Assembly: GCA_035048495.1 (NCBI GenBank)
Contig: CM068553.1
Coordinates: 20,585,190 to 20,649,189, forward strand
Length of the DNA: 64,000 nucleotides
DNA from: Euptelea pleiosperma
Lineage: Eukaryota; Streptophyta; Magnoliopsida; Ranunculales; Eupteleaceae
Reading direction: 5' to 3'
Position numbers and translations under genes: made by a program. Positions 48,277-59,461 of this stretch are shown here, in pieces. Each line of letters begins with the position of its first letter. Position 1 is the first letter of the stretch. The notes beneath the pieces were generated by a model. It searched no databases and was not told where the DNA came from. It saw nothing but the letters and a program-made list of their open reading frames with translations.

Positions 48277-50956
48277 TGAAAGTAGGATTTTTCCGTGTCT
48301 TCAGATCAGAAACCCTAAAATCAACACATTTTTAATTTGATCCGATTGTCCTGTAAAATATAGAGATATTCTATAGGGATTCGTGTCGGATATCGATCTG
48401 CACTCAGGATTAGTCAGATTAGCGCAATAATGAACATAAAATGATGAAAAATTTGCAGAGAATGTAACTCAATCATACTTAAATAATCTTTATTTAACTG
48501 AACTTATCTCTTACAATGCAAATCAGATAAAATTAATTAAACTAGAAAGCATTAAGAGAAATTAGGGTAGAGAGAGAGTGAGGAATAGGGAGAGAAACTA
48601 GAAAGATAATAGGTAGAGAGAGAAAATGAGTGGAGATGTATTTTAGAGAGAGAAAGAGAATAAGGTAGAGATCTAGAGAGAGATAGAGAACAATAGAGAG
48701 AGAAAGAACTAGAGAGAGAAAGTGCTATAGAGAAAAGACGAGAGCTAATCCTAGAGAGAGAAAGGAGACTAAAGAGAGAAGAGTTAAAGAGTAGAGATTC
48801 TGACCATGGGAGAGATCCAACCATAGTGTACATACATGGTAGCACTCTTGGAGTAGTGCTCAATCATGGTGGATGAGTGCATGGTGGCTGGCGGTGGTGT
48901 TTGGACACTAGTTGCTAGTGCTTGGCAGCTTGGAGATGTCGTGGGCAGCAACCAGTGAGTTTCACACCTGCAACATCCCATGAAGGAGAAGAGGAGGGCG
49001 GTAGTGAAGCAAGGTACTATGGGTGGTGTGCAGCAGCAAGGTAAAGCAACACCGTTGGAGATCGCTGCAAGTAACAGCAGGTGCTGTTTTGGAGAGGAAC
49101 GGTAATGGTGGAGGTACGTTCCTCCCTTCTCTCTTCTCCTTCCCTTCTGTTTTCTTTTCTTCTCTCTTTTTTTTTCTTTGATCTTCTTTTTTGGAGAGGA
49201 CGAGTGCAGGAAAGCGGCTGGGATTGGAGATGGTAGGTGGATGAAGAGGAGTTTGGAGGATGAGGGCAGCGCCTGCAAGTTGGGAGAGTTGCTGGCCAAA
49301 CCTGCAACTGCCGGAGTTGCAGGTCTAGCTAACGGTTCCGGTGGCTGGCGCACAAGGGGGAGCAAGTTGCTCCTTTGGTGGTTGAGGAGGTGAAGGCACG
49401 GGGTGGTGGAGACAACCAATGACCTCCTCTTCACTTCGTGCCTCCTCTATTTTTTTTTTCTAGTTTTTGTTCTTTTTTTTTTTGTTGCTTGGAGGAGAAG
49501 ACGGCTGGGTTGGAGAATAGCTGGGTTGAGGAATGGGATTAGGGTTTTGTGGGGTGAGAACGTATGTGATGGTTAGGAAGAAAGAAGAGATCGATGTGGT
49601 GAAGAGAGAGCCGTCCACACTAGCAAACGTGGAAGGGTTTTGGACGTGGAGAAGAGATGGGGGAGATGTTCATTTTTGATGGATGGATGAAGCGATGGAG
49701 AACGTGGAGAGATTCCCGAGTGGAGCTGCTAGGGTTGAAATGTCAAGAAGAGACCGCCTTTTTGCAAGGAAAACAATCCTCTTTTATGGGGCGTTGGGGG
49801 TTTCTAAAAATGGCGAAGGATAAATTCCTTTTTTTTTTTTTTTTTTTTTTTGAAAAACATGAGAATTGTTTCCTCTAAAGGTCGTGAAAGACCAAAGAGG
49901 AATGTTTTTTTGAATAGAAACTGCGGGTTTCTATCTAATGGAGACCCATTGTCTAAAATTTAATACCCCCCTTTTTTGTAAACAAATTGATTTTTGAAAT
50001 TTCTTTTCAAATCTTTTCCATTTAAATGAATGCCCGCCATAAAACCATTTTATTTTTGGTATGCCCCTTTCCTTGCAAAAGTCGGTGCCACCTCATCTCA
50101 TGAACATGATTGCATGTGTGAGTGTGTACCGCATCCCATGCTCAAAAATTATCTCCTCCATATGATTTGTGGCCGGCAACATTATTTGTGTGGATGATGA
50201 GGTGATTGGGTGTGATGATGGGTTAGATGATTGGATGAGTGATTTACTAGTGATCGAATAGTATACTAGGATAGTGATGATCGGATGGATCATCGGATGG
50301 TAGATATTAGCCAAGGTAGGCCATAGGATTGAGTGACTGAGGAGGGAGAGAGGATCGGATGATTTAGATTGTGAGCAGAGAGAGAATGAGGATCCAAAGA
50401 GAGGAGAGAGAAAATGTTACAAAATTAAGAGAAAAATGCTAGCAGAGGTTCTTGAACCCTGGTCTTTGACTTAGTCTCCTGCATCTTTACCAACTGAGTA
50501 GGCCCCATCTTATGTTAGTTGATAAGTTTTAATCTCCGTAGTCTCTTCTTTGGGGGCTTGTCTCTCCTTCTATCTTGATTTTCTCTCAAGCTTTTTTGAC
50601 TCTCTGGCTCTTCCCGTCTTTGGCCTACTTCTTCTTGTCTAAGTCCATTGGCTCTTTATGCTTTGATCAAAGGCTATGGCAGTCAGTTGTGGGCCCACAA
50701 TCCCTAAAATTCTCCAATCGGGTTTCCTGCGACAAAAGAAGGGCGTAATGAGACTTAATCAGAACGGTTTTACATCTAGACTTCCGAAAATATGTTTAAT
50801 GCATGCAAATATACCATTTCGTCCAGAAAAGTGTGTTCTATGCCATAGAAGAGACTGTTATGTAGAAAAGTGGATAAATAGAGCAATTTTACGTAGGAAA
50901 GTGTGATAACACTAGAAGGATAATTGCTTAAAATAAGCACTTTTGAGCGAATATCA
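48277..50956 (-). mobile_element. Element D: 5' LTR
   Basis: A 2680-bp LTR from TGAAAGTAGG to GCGAATATCA, next to the PBS and followed by the GTTTG duplication in element C's gag. It keeps the empty site (AGGCA, 49394-49398) of the LTR nested in its twin. The LTR donor is mutated (GTCAG) as in the 3' LTR. It contains a CTCTCTCT/GAGAGAGA tract (48565-48790) and the CCTGCAACT..AGTTGCAGG inverted repeat near 49302-49322. Confidence 0.94.
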
Positions 50957-50961
50957 GTTTG

Positions 50962-51956
50962 GCTATACGAGTTCTGGGTAGGTGGTTTAAAGGTGGTAAA
51001 CGCACAAACTTCTTCCTGGATTGGAGGGGCACATTCGTCATTTAAATGACAATTTTTTGTAGAGTGGGAGGGCTGTAAACTGAGATTACAGGGTTCCATT
51101 AGGTTTTCTTGACCTACATTCATGACTGGGGCAGAACGGTGAGCAGGCTTGTGTACAGACACAGCCAGGGCAGAGACTGACTTGGTCAATTCTTGAATGT
51201 GGGATTTGAGTTCAGGGTCAACCTTTGCTTCATTTCCCATATTAGTTCTCAGGACTGAAATAATTCAACTGAACTCATTGTCAGTCGTCCAATGTTGGGA
51301 ATTTTCACTTAATTCTTCCAAAAATTTATATGCTTCAGTAGGAGAATTAAGCATGAATTTTCCTTGGCACATGGACTTTACCATAGTGTGGGACTCATCA
51401 GTAAGTCCCTTATAGAAAATGTGAACCAGACTGCCTTTGTCAATACTGTGCTGTGGACACTTGGTCGGATAATCCTGGAATCTTTCCCAGGCTTCATAAA
51501 ATTTCTCATTGGACTTCTGTTGGAAGTCATGTATGAGTTGTTTCATTTGATTTGTGCGAGTCGTGGGGTAGAATTTAGATATAAATTTTCTTACAAGTTC
51601 TTTCCAACTTGTGATAGAATCTGAAGGAAAAGAGCAAAGCCAGTCCGAGGCTCTATCTTTTAGAGAGAAAGGAAAAACTCTCAGTCTAATATTGTCATCA
51701 TCAAGATTCTGATTTCTAAATAGTATGATGACATGTTGAAATTCCCTTATATGGGAGTAGGGGTCTTCTCTAGGGAGACCTCTAAAAATTGGCAGCATTT
51801 GAATAGTCTGCGGCCTGGTCTCGAACTGCACCATCGCAGTAGGTGGAAGAACAATGCATGATGGCGGGTTGGCCGAGATTGGCGCATATGTTTCACTATA
51901 AGAGAATGATTCTCAGATCGAATCAATCTGCGATTGGATCTAGTCCAAGCGGGCAT
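50962..51956 (-). pseudogene. gag: Element C: gag N-terminal part
   Basis: Starts at Met-Pro-Ala-Trp-Thr-Arg (51956), aligned with D and A. A frameshift near 51830 precedes the capsid core LPIFRGLPREDPYSHIREF, LRVFPFSLKDRASDWL, FYPTTRTNQMKQLIHDF, KSNEKFYEAWERFQD and VHIFYKGLTDESHTM. After a stop near 51268 it continues to QELTKSVSALAVSV. The zinc knuckle has lost a cysteine (CNLSLQPSH in place of CTLCLQPSH). It is cut by element D; the remainder is at 30900-31858. Confidence 0.9.
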
Positions 51957-52394
51957 ATGCTGAAAAAGTAAGCCTCTAGAGTCGGCAAGAGGTTAGTAAC
52001 CGAATGAGCCTAGATGATGCACACAGAGCAACAGATAATCTTAACCTAAATAATCATGATAGTATTATGAATTATCTTGTTAGTATAGGCATAGTGTAGA
52101 TTATGACAGTGGGTGGACCATTGGTTTATCTTCAATTACCCATCGGACTAACTTTTCACTCTGTAGGTTCTCACCAGGATACACTCTTCAAAGCAAATCC
52201 GCGAGTACTAACTAAAGTTGACTACAAGATAATCCGAAGCCTAGACAGACGTGCGGCACATCGGTGACTTAGGTACGCCCCAGACTAACCGGATTTGTCA
52301 AGCCTGAAGATGAGTTTTCCTAGAAGAGGAACTAGGGTTGGTTCGTGTTCCTAATCCGACACTAAGCTAATCCGACAGACAATCAAGGAGGCCA
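51957..52394 (-). mobile_element. Element C: leader, gag-proximal part
   Basis: Matches D 46590-47000. It holds the conserved CATCATCTAG acceptor candidate (AG at 52010-52011). It ends in GGCCA (52390-52394), the duplicated target of the Tekay-like LTR. Confidence 0.8.
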
Positions 52395-53729
52395 TGTAAT
52401 ACCCTGAACTTTCGTTCTAGGGTATTATGGTAAATTCACCAAACCTAAACCTTTTTCAGACTTCTATTATTGTTTTTATAGTTTGATATCATGCTTGAGT
52501 ATGTGTATTTAATTTGGTTTCATTCTGACAACTTTGAAAACCTGTTATTTTTAAAACTCGCTCTTTAGGGCTGAATTCTTGCTAAGAATAATGAACCATA
52601 ACTTGTAGGGGACTTTTTCTTTCCCCAGTTAACATTTCAGAACTTTTATAAAAAAATTATTTTGCAGGCCCGAGATTCTAAAAATATTCCTATTTTATCT
52701 TTACCAACTTACCTGTAAAATTTGGAACATTTCCTGAGACAAAAATCTTAGCGGGAGATTTGAGAGATTTTGACAAAAATAGTATTTTCATAATTTTTGA
52801 ACTTCATACCATTCGCATATTTTAAAAAAATAATATTTAATTATATTTTATTTATTTAATAGGCGTGTGGGACCCGTGAATCACTTTTGGGTCATTCTGA
52901 GGTCATCTTGACACTTTTTCAAGGCTTTGAACTTTTTTGTGATTTTTGTATATTTAAACTATGTTAAGTGATTTATGTGTGTGACATGTGTCAATACCTT
53001 GATGTATCAACTTTTAAATTTTGTAATATAGTTTAATTGAATTAATTAATAATTATTTGTGTTATGATTGTTGGGTAGGCCCATATCGTCAATCTAGAGG
53101 TCTTTTGGGCTTAATAATATTCTTAAATAAAGCCTATTGATATATATGGGCCTTCGGCACATTTCTAACCAATTAGTAATGTAAAATATAAGTTTTTGAG
53201 AGTTAAAAAAGCCATCCTTTTGATAGTTACGAATTTCACTAGAATAGAAATCTTAATCCTTCTTTAAACTTATTTATGAAAACCCTAAAGCTTTAGAAGC
53301 TTTAACAAACCCAAACGCCATTAAAGAATAGAGAAATCTCCATTAAACCTTCATCCGGGTATCGATCGCACTCGAGCAAGATAGAAGAATTGATGGGGAC
53401 TCCGATTAGAAGAACATACTACAAGGAGAGGACGATCCGACGACTTTCAAATTTGAAGAAACTTACGATTTCCATTAAAGTTCAAGAAACCTTAAGGTAA
53501 GTGTGCTTGATCCATCTTATGCTTGTTCTTCTTCAAGTTATTATTTTTCTTTCATTATATAATGGTAGATCTTCATTATAAATTAATTTGGGCATGATTT
53601 AGTGTATTTTTCTTGAGTTGATTATTGTTTGGTGCCACCATGATGGGTTTGGCCATGACTTATTTGGTATCCATAACAGATAGCCATTTCTTTATAATTT
53701 TCGTGGTACTTTTAGGACTTAAATATTTT

Positions 53730-54600
53730 TCTAATTATTTTTTCAAAAACCCTCTATGAATCTATTTTCTAAAATAGTTGAGTTTGTATTTTTATTATTT
53801 ATATTTATTTAGTTATGATTTTTTAAGGTGCTATCATTTTCTTCACAACCCAGAATTTTAGATTCTGTACGGTCTAATTAATTAAATATTTTGATCTATA
53901 TTTTAAACTTGATTATTTTTATAATTAACTTTTATAGATACTTCTATAAATCTATTTTCTAAATCCGTTGAGTTTGTATTTTTCACATTTTTATTTATTA
54001 AGTTATGATTTTTCAAAGTTACTGTACTTTTTTATAAAACCCAGAATTCTAGATTTTATACGGTCCAATTCACTTAGGATTTTGATCTATATTTTTAACC
54101 TAAATTTTTTTCTAATTATTTTTCATAGATACCTCTATGAATCTAATTTCCAAATTAGTTGAGTTTGTATTTTTCTGATATTTATTTATTTAGTTATAAC
54201 TTTTACAATGTGCTGGACTTTTCTGCAAGACCCAGAATTCCAGATTCTGTACGGTCCAGTTGATTAAGGATTTACACATATATTTTGAAACTAAACATTT
54301 TTTTATTTATTTTTCCTATAAACCTATAGGAATCTAGTTTCTAGATCCATTGATTTTATATTTTGAGGATCTATATTTATTTAGTTGTAATTTTTCTAAG
54401 GTACTGACCTTTTCTGCAAAACCTAAAATTTTAGATTCTGTGCATTCTATTTCTTTAAGAATTTCGACTTCAATTTTAGAAATACATATTTTTAAATTTA
54501 TTTTTCATAGAAACCTCAGTGAATATAGTCTTCAAATCAATTGAGTTTGTATTTTTCTAATTTATATTTATTTAGTTATAATTTTTATAAGAAAATATAT
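53730..54600 (+). repeat. 190-bp tandem repeat, about five copies
   Basis: Copies are marked by TTGAGTTTGTATTTTT-like segments near 53775, 53965, 54155, 54345 and 54540, and by TACGGTC-like segments near 53870, 54060 and 54250, spaced 189-190 bp apart. The copies are diverged, so the array is old. Confidence 0.85.
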
Positions 54601-54763
54601 TTTCTATGAAAAACCTATTTCTTGGATTTTTGATGATTAATGGCCTTGGGAACCCTTAGTGGTTCGGTCATGGCTTATTGACTATTAAGGGGTTTAGCCC
54701 TCGTTGTTTGACTAAACCTTAGATGGTTTGACCTATACTTGTTTGAATGGGGATCTCACCCAT

Positions 54764-54858
54764 GTGTCTTGGATCCCTCATAGGGTTCGGCTAAGTGTCT
54801 TGGATCCCTCTTTAGGGTCCGACCTTGTGTCATGGATCCCTCATAGGGTTCGGCCATA
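54764..54858 (+). repeat. 31-32-bp minisatellite, three copies
   Basis: Units begin GTGTCTTGGATCCCTC at 54764, 54795 and 54827 (the third has CAT for CTT). Each ends with GGTTCGG or GGTCCGA. Confidence 0.85.
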
Positions 54859-55852
54859 GAGTGTTAGATTCTCTTGCGATTTCTACTTATATTGTTCATC
54901 CGTGTTGATCGTGACCTTTGGTGATTGTTACATGTTATTCGTGTTTAACCCTAATTCGTTCCCATGTTATTACTTTTGATGATCATGTGTTCATTTTATA
55001 TTCTTATTTAAATGTTTAATACACGTGTGCTTATGCCATGTAACCCTAATACAATCTTGTTGTCATACCATGATCATCACGTCATTTCATATAAATGGTG
55101 CATAAGGGAACGGGGTTGAAGTATATTATATACGTTTATATTGGTTTTATCAATTAATCAGGGTTCGGTACCCTAGGGTGAAAGGCCCCAGACGTTATTA
55201 TATCCTACAGATGGGTCGATGAGACCGCTCCCAATGCAGGAATGAAATGGAGACCCTATGTAGTTATGGGTACTAGTTGTATTTGCATCCTGTGCTCACT
55301 TGCATTCACCCTCATATTCATGTCATCCTTATTATACGATTGAGATGCATACCTTGATTAAAAAACTTGTATAGCATGATATCATACCATGCACACTATT
55401 GTATTACTGGGCCTCGGCTCACGGTGCTACACCGATACCATTTCAGATTTTGAGGAGCTGGTTACGTGAGATGACTTTGAGACAGATGATTCTAGTGTAC
55501 TCTAGGAGATTGACGAGGATTTGGGAGTCAATCCCATACTTTAGAAAGCTGTATTTGATTATTTTATAACATTATTTATTTATTTTCACGGGCATGTAAG
55601 CCTTTGATTGAGAGCATGTTCTCACCTTCTTCTCTCCACATTTAGTTGATTGATTGAATTATTTTAATTATTTGTTTTCTACATCTAGACTTTTTTGTTT
55701 ACTTAGTGGGTTTTCGAATGAACCTTAGTAGTCTAATTGACCTAATTGGACCACTAGGGAACATTCATGGATCACCTCTAGGTTCGGGTACGGGTCGATC
55801 CATAGATTTTTGGGTCGTATCTGGGTATCCGGATTCGGGGCGTGACAGGCCA

Positions 55853-56840
55853 CTTACGAGCTCAGTATACTTGAGTAGTATGGACCTATGGGTGTGTTAG
55901 ATAACAGGGACCCGTACTCATGGACTTAATTGACTTGATCTTTGAAGGGGTCGCTTTATGTGGAGTTTTCCTCAAACACCGATCTATGTGGGCTCGACTT
56001 CTTGATTGATTTTAATTCTTGGCTGTGGTTGCACAAAAGCTATGATGACGAGGTGAGTGATGAAATCCTACCAGTTTCAAGTTAGAGTTGGGTTTGCTCT
56101 TTATGTATTTTATTACGGCCAAACCAAGCAATTCCGATAAGTGTTGCAAAAGTAAATAAACAATCGGCACAGTGTTTGTACAATGATCACGATCGCACTC
56201 AAGGCGAGGTGTAGAAACTTACCTGCCCGTTGGCTACGCATGGGGTCTCCTCCGTGAGATAGGGAGGGGTATCCAAATGGGCTTGGGCCCGACTCCACCT
56301 CTTTGAGCTTTCGCTCCCTACTCACTTGGTAATCGCAATCCACAATCACGTTAGTCCACAATGGTCTATGGTATGGAGTTGGAAGGTATACCGCCTTTGG
56401 GATTTCAAAAAACACGCAATGATTTAAGGCCGGTATTGTAAATTAGTTCCAATTAGGGTTTGAAATTCAACTTTAGCTATTCCCGAATAAGGGTTCGGAA
56501 ATATCTACTTTTGAATTACCCAGAGTTGGAAACCTTCCAATATGAATCAAATAACCAATAGTGATCTAACTAGAAATAGCAGAATTAAAATCTTACCCTA
56601 ATATTTTTGTATTTTTTAATTAATTAAATATCTAGCAGTTATTCTAAAAGGAGAGAAAATGAATCCCTAAGTTATTACAACTTTGCACTCGGCCGTCTGA
56701 GGCATTAAAATAATAAAGAGAAAATATGAAAAATAAAATGGAAAGTTTCCGATTTGGATCGGATCTTGAAGATTACGCAGCTTTCAAAATTCATGCTCGT
56801 CTTTTTGCAATCCCGTCAACCGAGCGGCAACGGCGCCATT
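55853..56840 (-). mobile_element. Element C: leader, LTR-proximal part
   Basis: Continues C's leader past the Tekay-like LTR and matches D 47005-48276. It contains a consensus splice donor CAG/GTAAGT in element sense at 56217-56222 and the PBS at 56825-56838. A 100-codon frame at 56113-56415 is not supported by the sister leader. Confidence 0.8.
56825..56838 (-). promoter_or_regulatory. Element C: primer-binding site (tRNA-Asp)
   Basis: TGGCGCCGTTGCCG in element sense, 2 bases from the 5' LTR. It matches the tRNA-Asp type PBS known from Athila/Tat elements over its whole length, the best-preserved PBS in the window. Confidence 0.85.
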
Positions 56841-59461
56841 TGAAAGTGGAGTTTTTCCGTGTCATTGGATCGGAAACCCTAGATTTCAACAATATTTATA
56901 ATTCTGGTTCATTTTAAATTCTACAAAAATGCAGACTTTGTATAGCGATATGTCGGATGTCGAATCCGCACTAGGGGTTAGGGAAAAATAAAGAATAAAT
57001 TAATGCAAATCTACTAAAAATGATGGAAGAGGTGAGAATAGTGGAAAATGTGATTTTAAAACAACGTTGGGGACTTTTAGTGAGCAAAAATGCTACAAAT
57101 TTTGAGAATCATCAAGAACATTAATCAAATAAGAAATTGTATAATAACCACTAAATTAATTAATCAAAAATTCTTGGTTACAATAAATTGAAAAGTGAAC
57201 AAAATGAATATGTAATAATTAACTATGCTAAAAAGCAATTAGAGAAGCTAGAGAGATAAACAAATTAGAGAGAGAAGAAGGCTTTAGAGAGGGAAAGTAA
57301 GATTTTAAAGAAGAAATGGTTCTAGAGAGAAAATGAAAGAGATATTCGAGAAAGAAAATTGGGTTTAGAGAGAAAACCAAGATTAGAGATAGAAAATTCT
57401 TCTTAGAGAGAGAAAGAGAAGAAGAGATAGAAAGAGAAAAGTGATCTTACCACAAGCCTATGGGATGATAGCAACTCACCATGGGCAGCAATGGAGGACT
57501 CAGGCTGTTGGCCAACAAGATGGACAAAGGAGTTAATGGTGGTTGGTAGTGTGCTGCAAGGATGGGCAGCTAGTGAAGATGGCAACACAGTTGGAGATGG
57601 TGCTATCTACGTGGCTAGAGTGTTGCATAACATGCAACCTTGAACCAAACCAAGAGAAAGGGGCGATCTTGCTGGTTGAGCAACAAGTGGAGTACAATGC
57701 ACGTGCAACTGTAGAGAACGTCTAGCAGGTTGCAATGCAAGATGGGTGACTGGTTGGTGGTAGGTGTACACGTTTTGCGGGTCAGCAAAACTAAGAGAAC
57801 ACCTTGGAGGGGGCAGGTAGTGAGTAGCTGTTGTGCGTGGACAGATGAGAGGATCTGAGAAGAGATGCAGCCATGCACTGGTTAGTTGCTGACTACATGA
57901 GGGGTGTAGGTGCACAAGGGCGTGAGGAGAAGACCAGCATGGAGGAGAGAGAACGTTGAAGAAGGGTGGACGTCCAATCCTCTTGTTGTTTTCTCTCCTT
58001 TCCCACGGTGAAGAAGAAGAGATGGATGAGGGGCTAGAGTTGATCACGGCTAGAGGCTGCCAAAGGGAAGGTGAGGTTGCTCTTGACAATGGAAAACAAA
58101 GGAGTTTTAGGTGAGGTTGGTGCAACTATTGGTGGAACCTTTGACCGTAGCACTAGTTGGGATTTCCAGTTCCAATGTCTAGCAATGGAGTAGAACGTGG
58201 GTGCCAATGTGGAAGTAAGTATGAAAGTGAGAGGATGACTGGAGGAATGGTGGTTCACGGTGGTGTAGATCTGTACAGCACCATTTTTGGTGGTGCTGGA
58301 GATGTGGAGTGGAGCACCTCTAGGTGAGAAGAAGGAACACGTTGCTACCCTATCTGTTTAGATCATTGGGCAGCAATAGCAAGTGGATGTGCTGGTTCAG
58401 GCGGCCGGAGTTGCAGCCTGCAACTCTGGTCAGTGAAGAAGAAGAAGAAGAAGAATAAGAAGAAGAAGAAAAAGGAGATGAAGAAGAAGATGAAGAAGGA
58501 TATGAAGAAGAGGAACCCAGCAGCTGGCAAGGTTGTGAGGCCGTGAATGGCAAGGTTGCCGGTCGGAGTTGCTGGTATGCAACTCCGGTGGGAGAAGGAG
58601 AAAGGACTTCCGGTTGCTGTGATGATGGAGAAGGATGAAAACCAATCCGTTTTGGACTGGAGTGTTTATTGATGATTGCAACACTTGATTTCAGGTGTTG
58701 TAGAGGTGGAAGGGAGGTTCTACAATGGGTTGCATGAAGGTGTTGTGCAGATTCCGGCGAGAAGCTCGCCGGAATCAATGGCAGAGGTGTTTGTAGGTTG
58801 CAATGGAGTAGTTGCAGTGGGCTGCAATGGTTCGGGAAGAGGAACAGCAAGGGAGCATGTGCTCTAGCAAGAAGCGCAGCAACACGTGGTGGAGAGGAGA
58901 TCTAATGTTGCAAAAGCAACACATGGCTGAGAATTTCGAATGATCTTTGAGGGAGAAGACGGTGTTGTTATGCGGCTTGGCACCAAGGATGAGCACAACG
59001 GTGCAGATCTGCTATAGTGGCAAACCGAACCAGTGGTGATTCAGATCTGCCAGCTAAGTGGAGAAAATGATACCCAAAAGTTGCTGGTTTGGAAAGGAGG
59101 AAGTTGTGGACTGTGATTGGCAGCATGAGATATGGTGGTTTCGATTGTGAGAGGGAAAAGGGAGAGAGAAGATAGAGGGAAGGGGGAGGGAACCAAAGAG
59201 ATCTCTTTTAAAGGGAGTGGTTTGTTATGGGAGAGAGAAACCGTAGGAATGAAGTTGGGGATTGATGAGAAGTGGTCAAGGTTGACCACTTCTCCCATTG
59301 GCTTGAATGTGGGCTTGTGAGAGCCCATGGGTTTATGTTGGCCACTCGCTTTGATTGGGCCATGAATCCATAGGCCTTGGGCTATTAAATGGGTAGGTCA
59401 TAGGCCATAGAGTTGGGCCAAGGAAATTGCCACATGTCGGCCAGTGAGCTAGAGGGATAAT
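56841..59461 (-). mobile_element. Element C: 5' LTR, cut by hAT
   Basis: Starts TGAAAGTGGAG next to the PBS and matches the 3' LTR at 21228-24235 along its length. At 59461 the LTR sequence stops (the twin continues at about 23613) and hAT terminal sequence begins. The remaining ~620 bp of LTR are not in the window. It contains a donor-like GTAAGA (reverse, 57445-57450), a hairpin at 58405-58429 and a GAA-rich stretch (58434-58510). Confidence 0.9.

Larger units (their letters stand above)
31859..50956 (-). mobile_element. Element D: complete Athila-like Ty3/Gypsy retrotransposon
   Basis: A 19.1-kb stretch flanked by a perfect GTTTG duplication (31854-31858 and 50957-50961) within the gag of element C. 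It contains two LTRs, PBS, leader, gag-protease, RT, RNase H, integrase, 3' noncoding region and polypurine tract in the right order on the minus strand. Removing the nested solo LTRs at 33002-34572 and 38516-41287 and their duplications leaves about 14.7 kb. It is the only element in the window with both ends and a target duplication. No env-like gene is evident between integrase and the 3' LTR. Confidence 0.95.
52395..55847 (+). mobile_element. Solo LTR, Tekay/Del-like chromovirus type
   Basis: A 3453-bp sequence from TGTAATACCC to GGGGCGTGACA with a perfect GGCCA duplication (52390-52394, 55848-55852). These termini are typical of Tekay/Del-type Ty3/Gypsy LTRs in plants. There is no internal coding region. 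It contains a 190-bp tandem repeat (53730-54600) and a 31-bp minisatellite (54764-54858). Orientation is set by the TG/CA ends and the characteristic start. The short frames inside (for example 53968-54162 and 54350-54544) come from the tandem repeat and are not genes. Confidence 0.85.
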
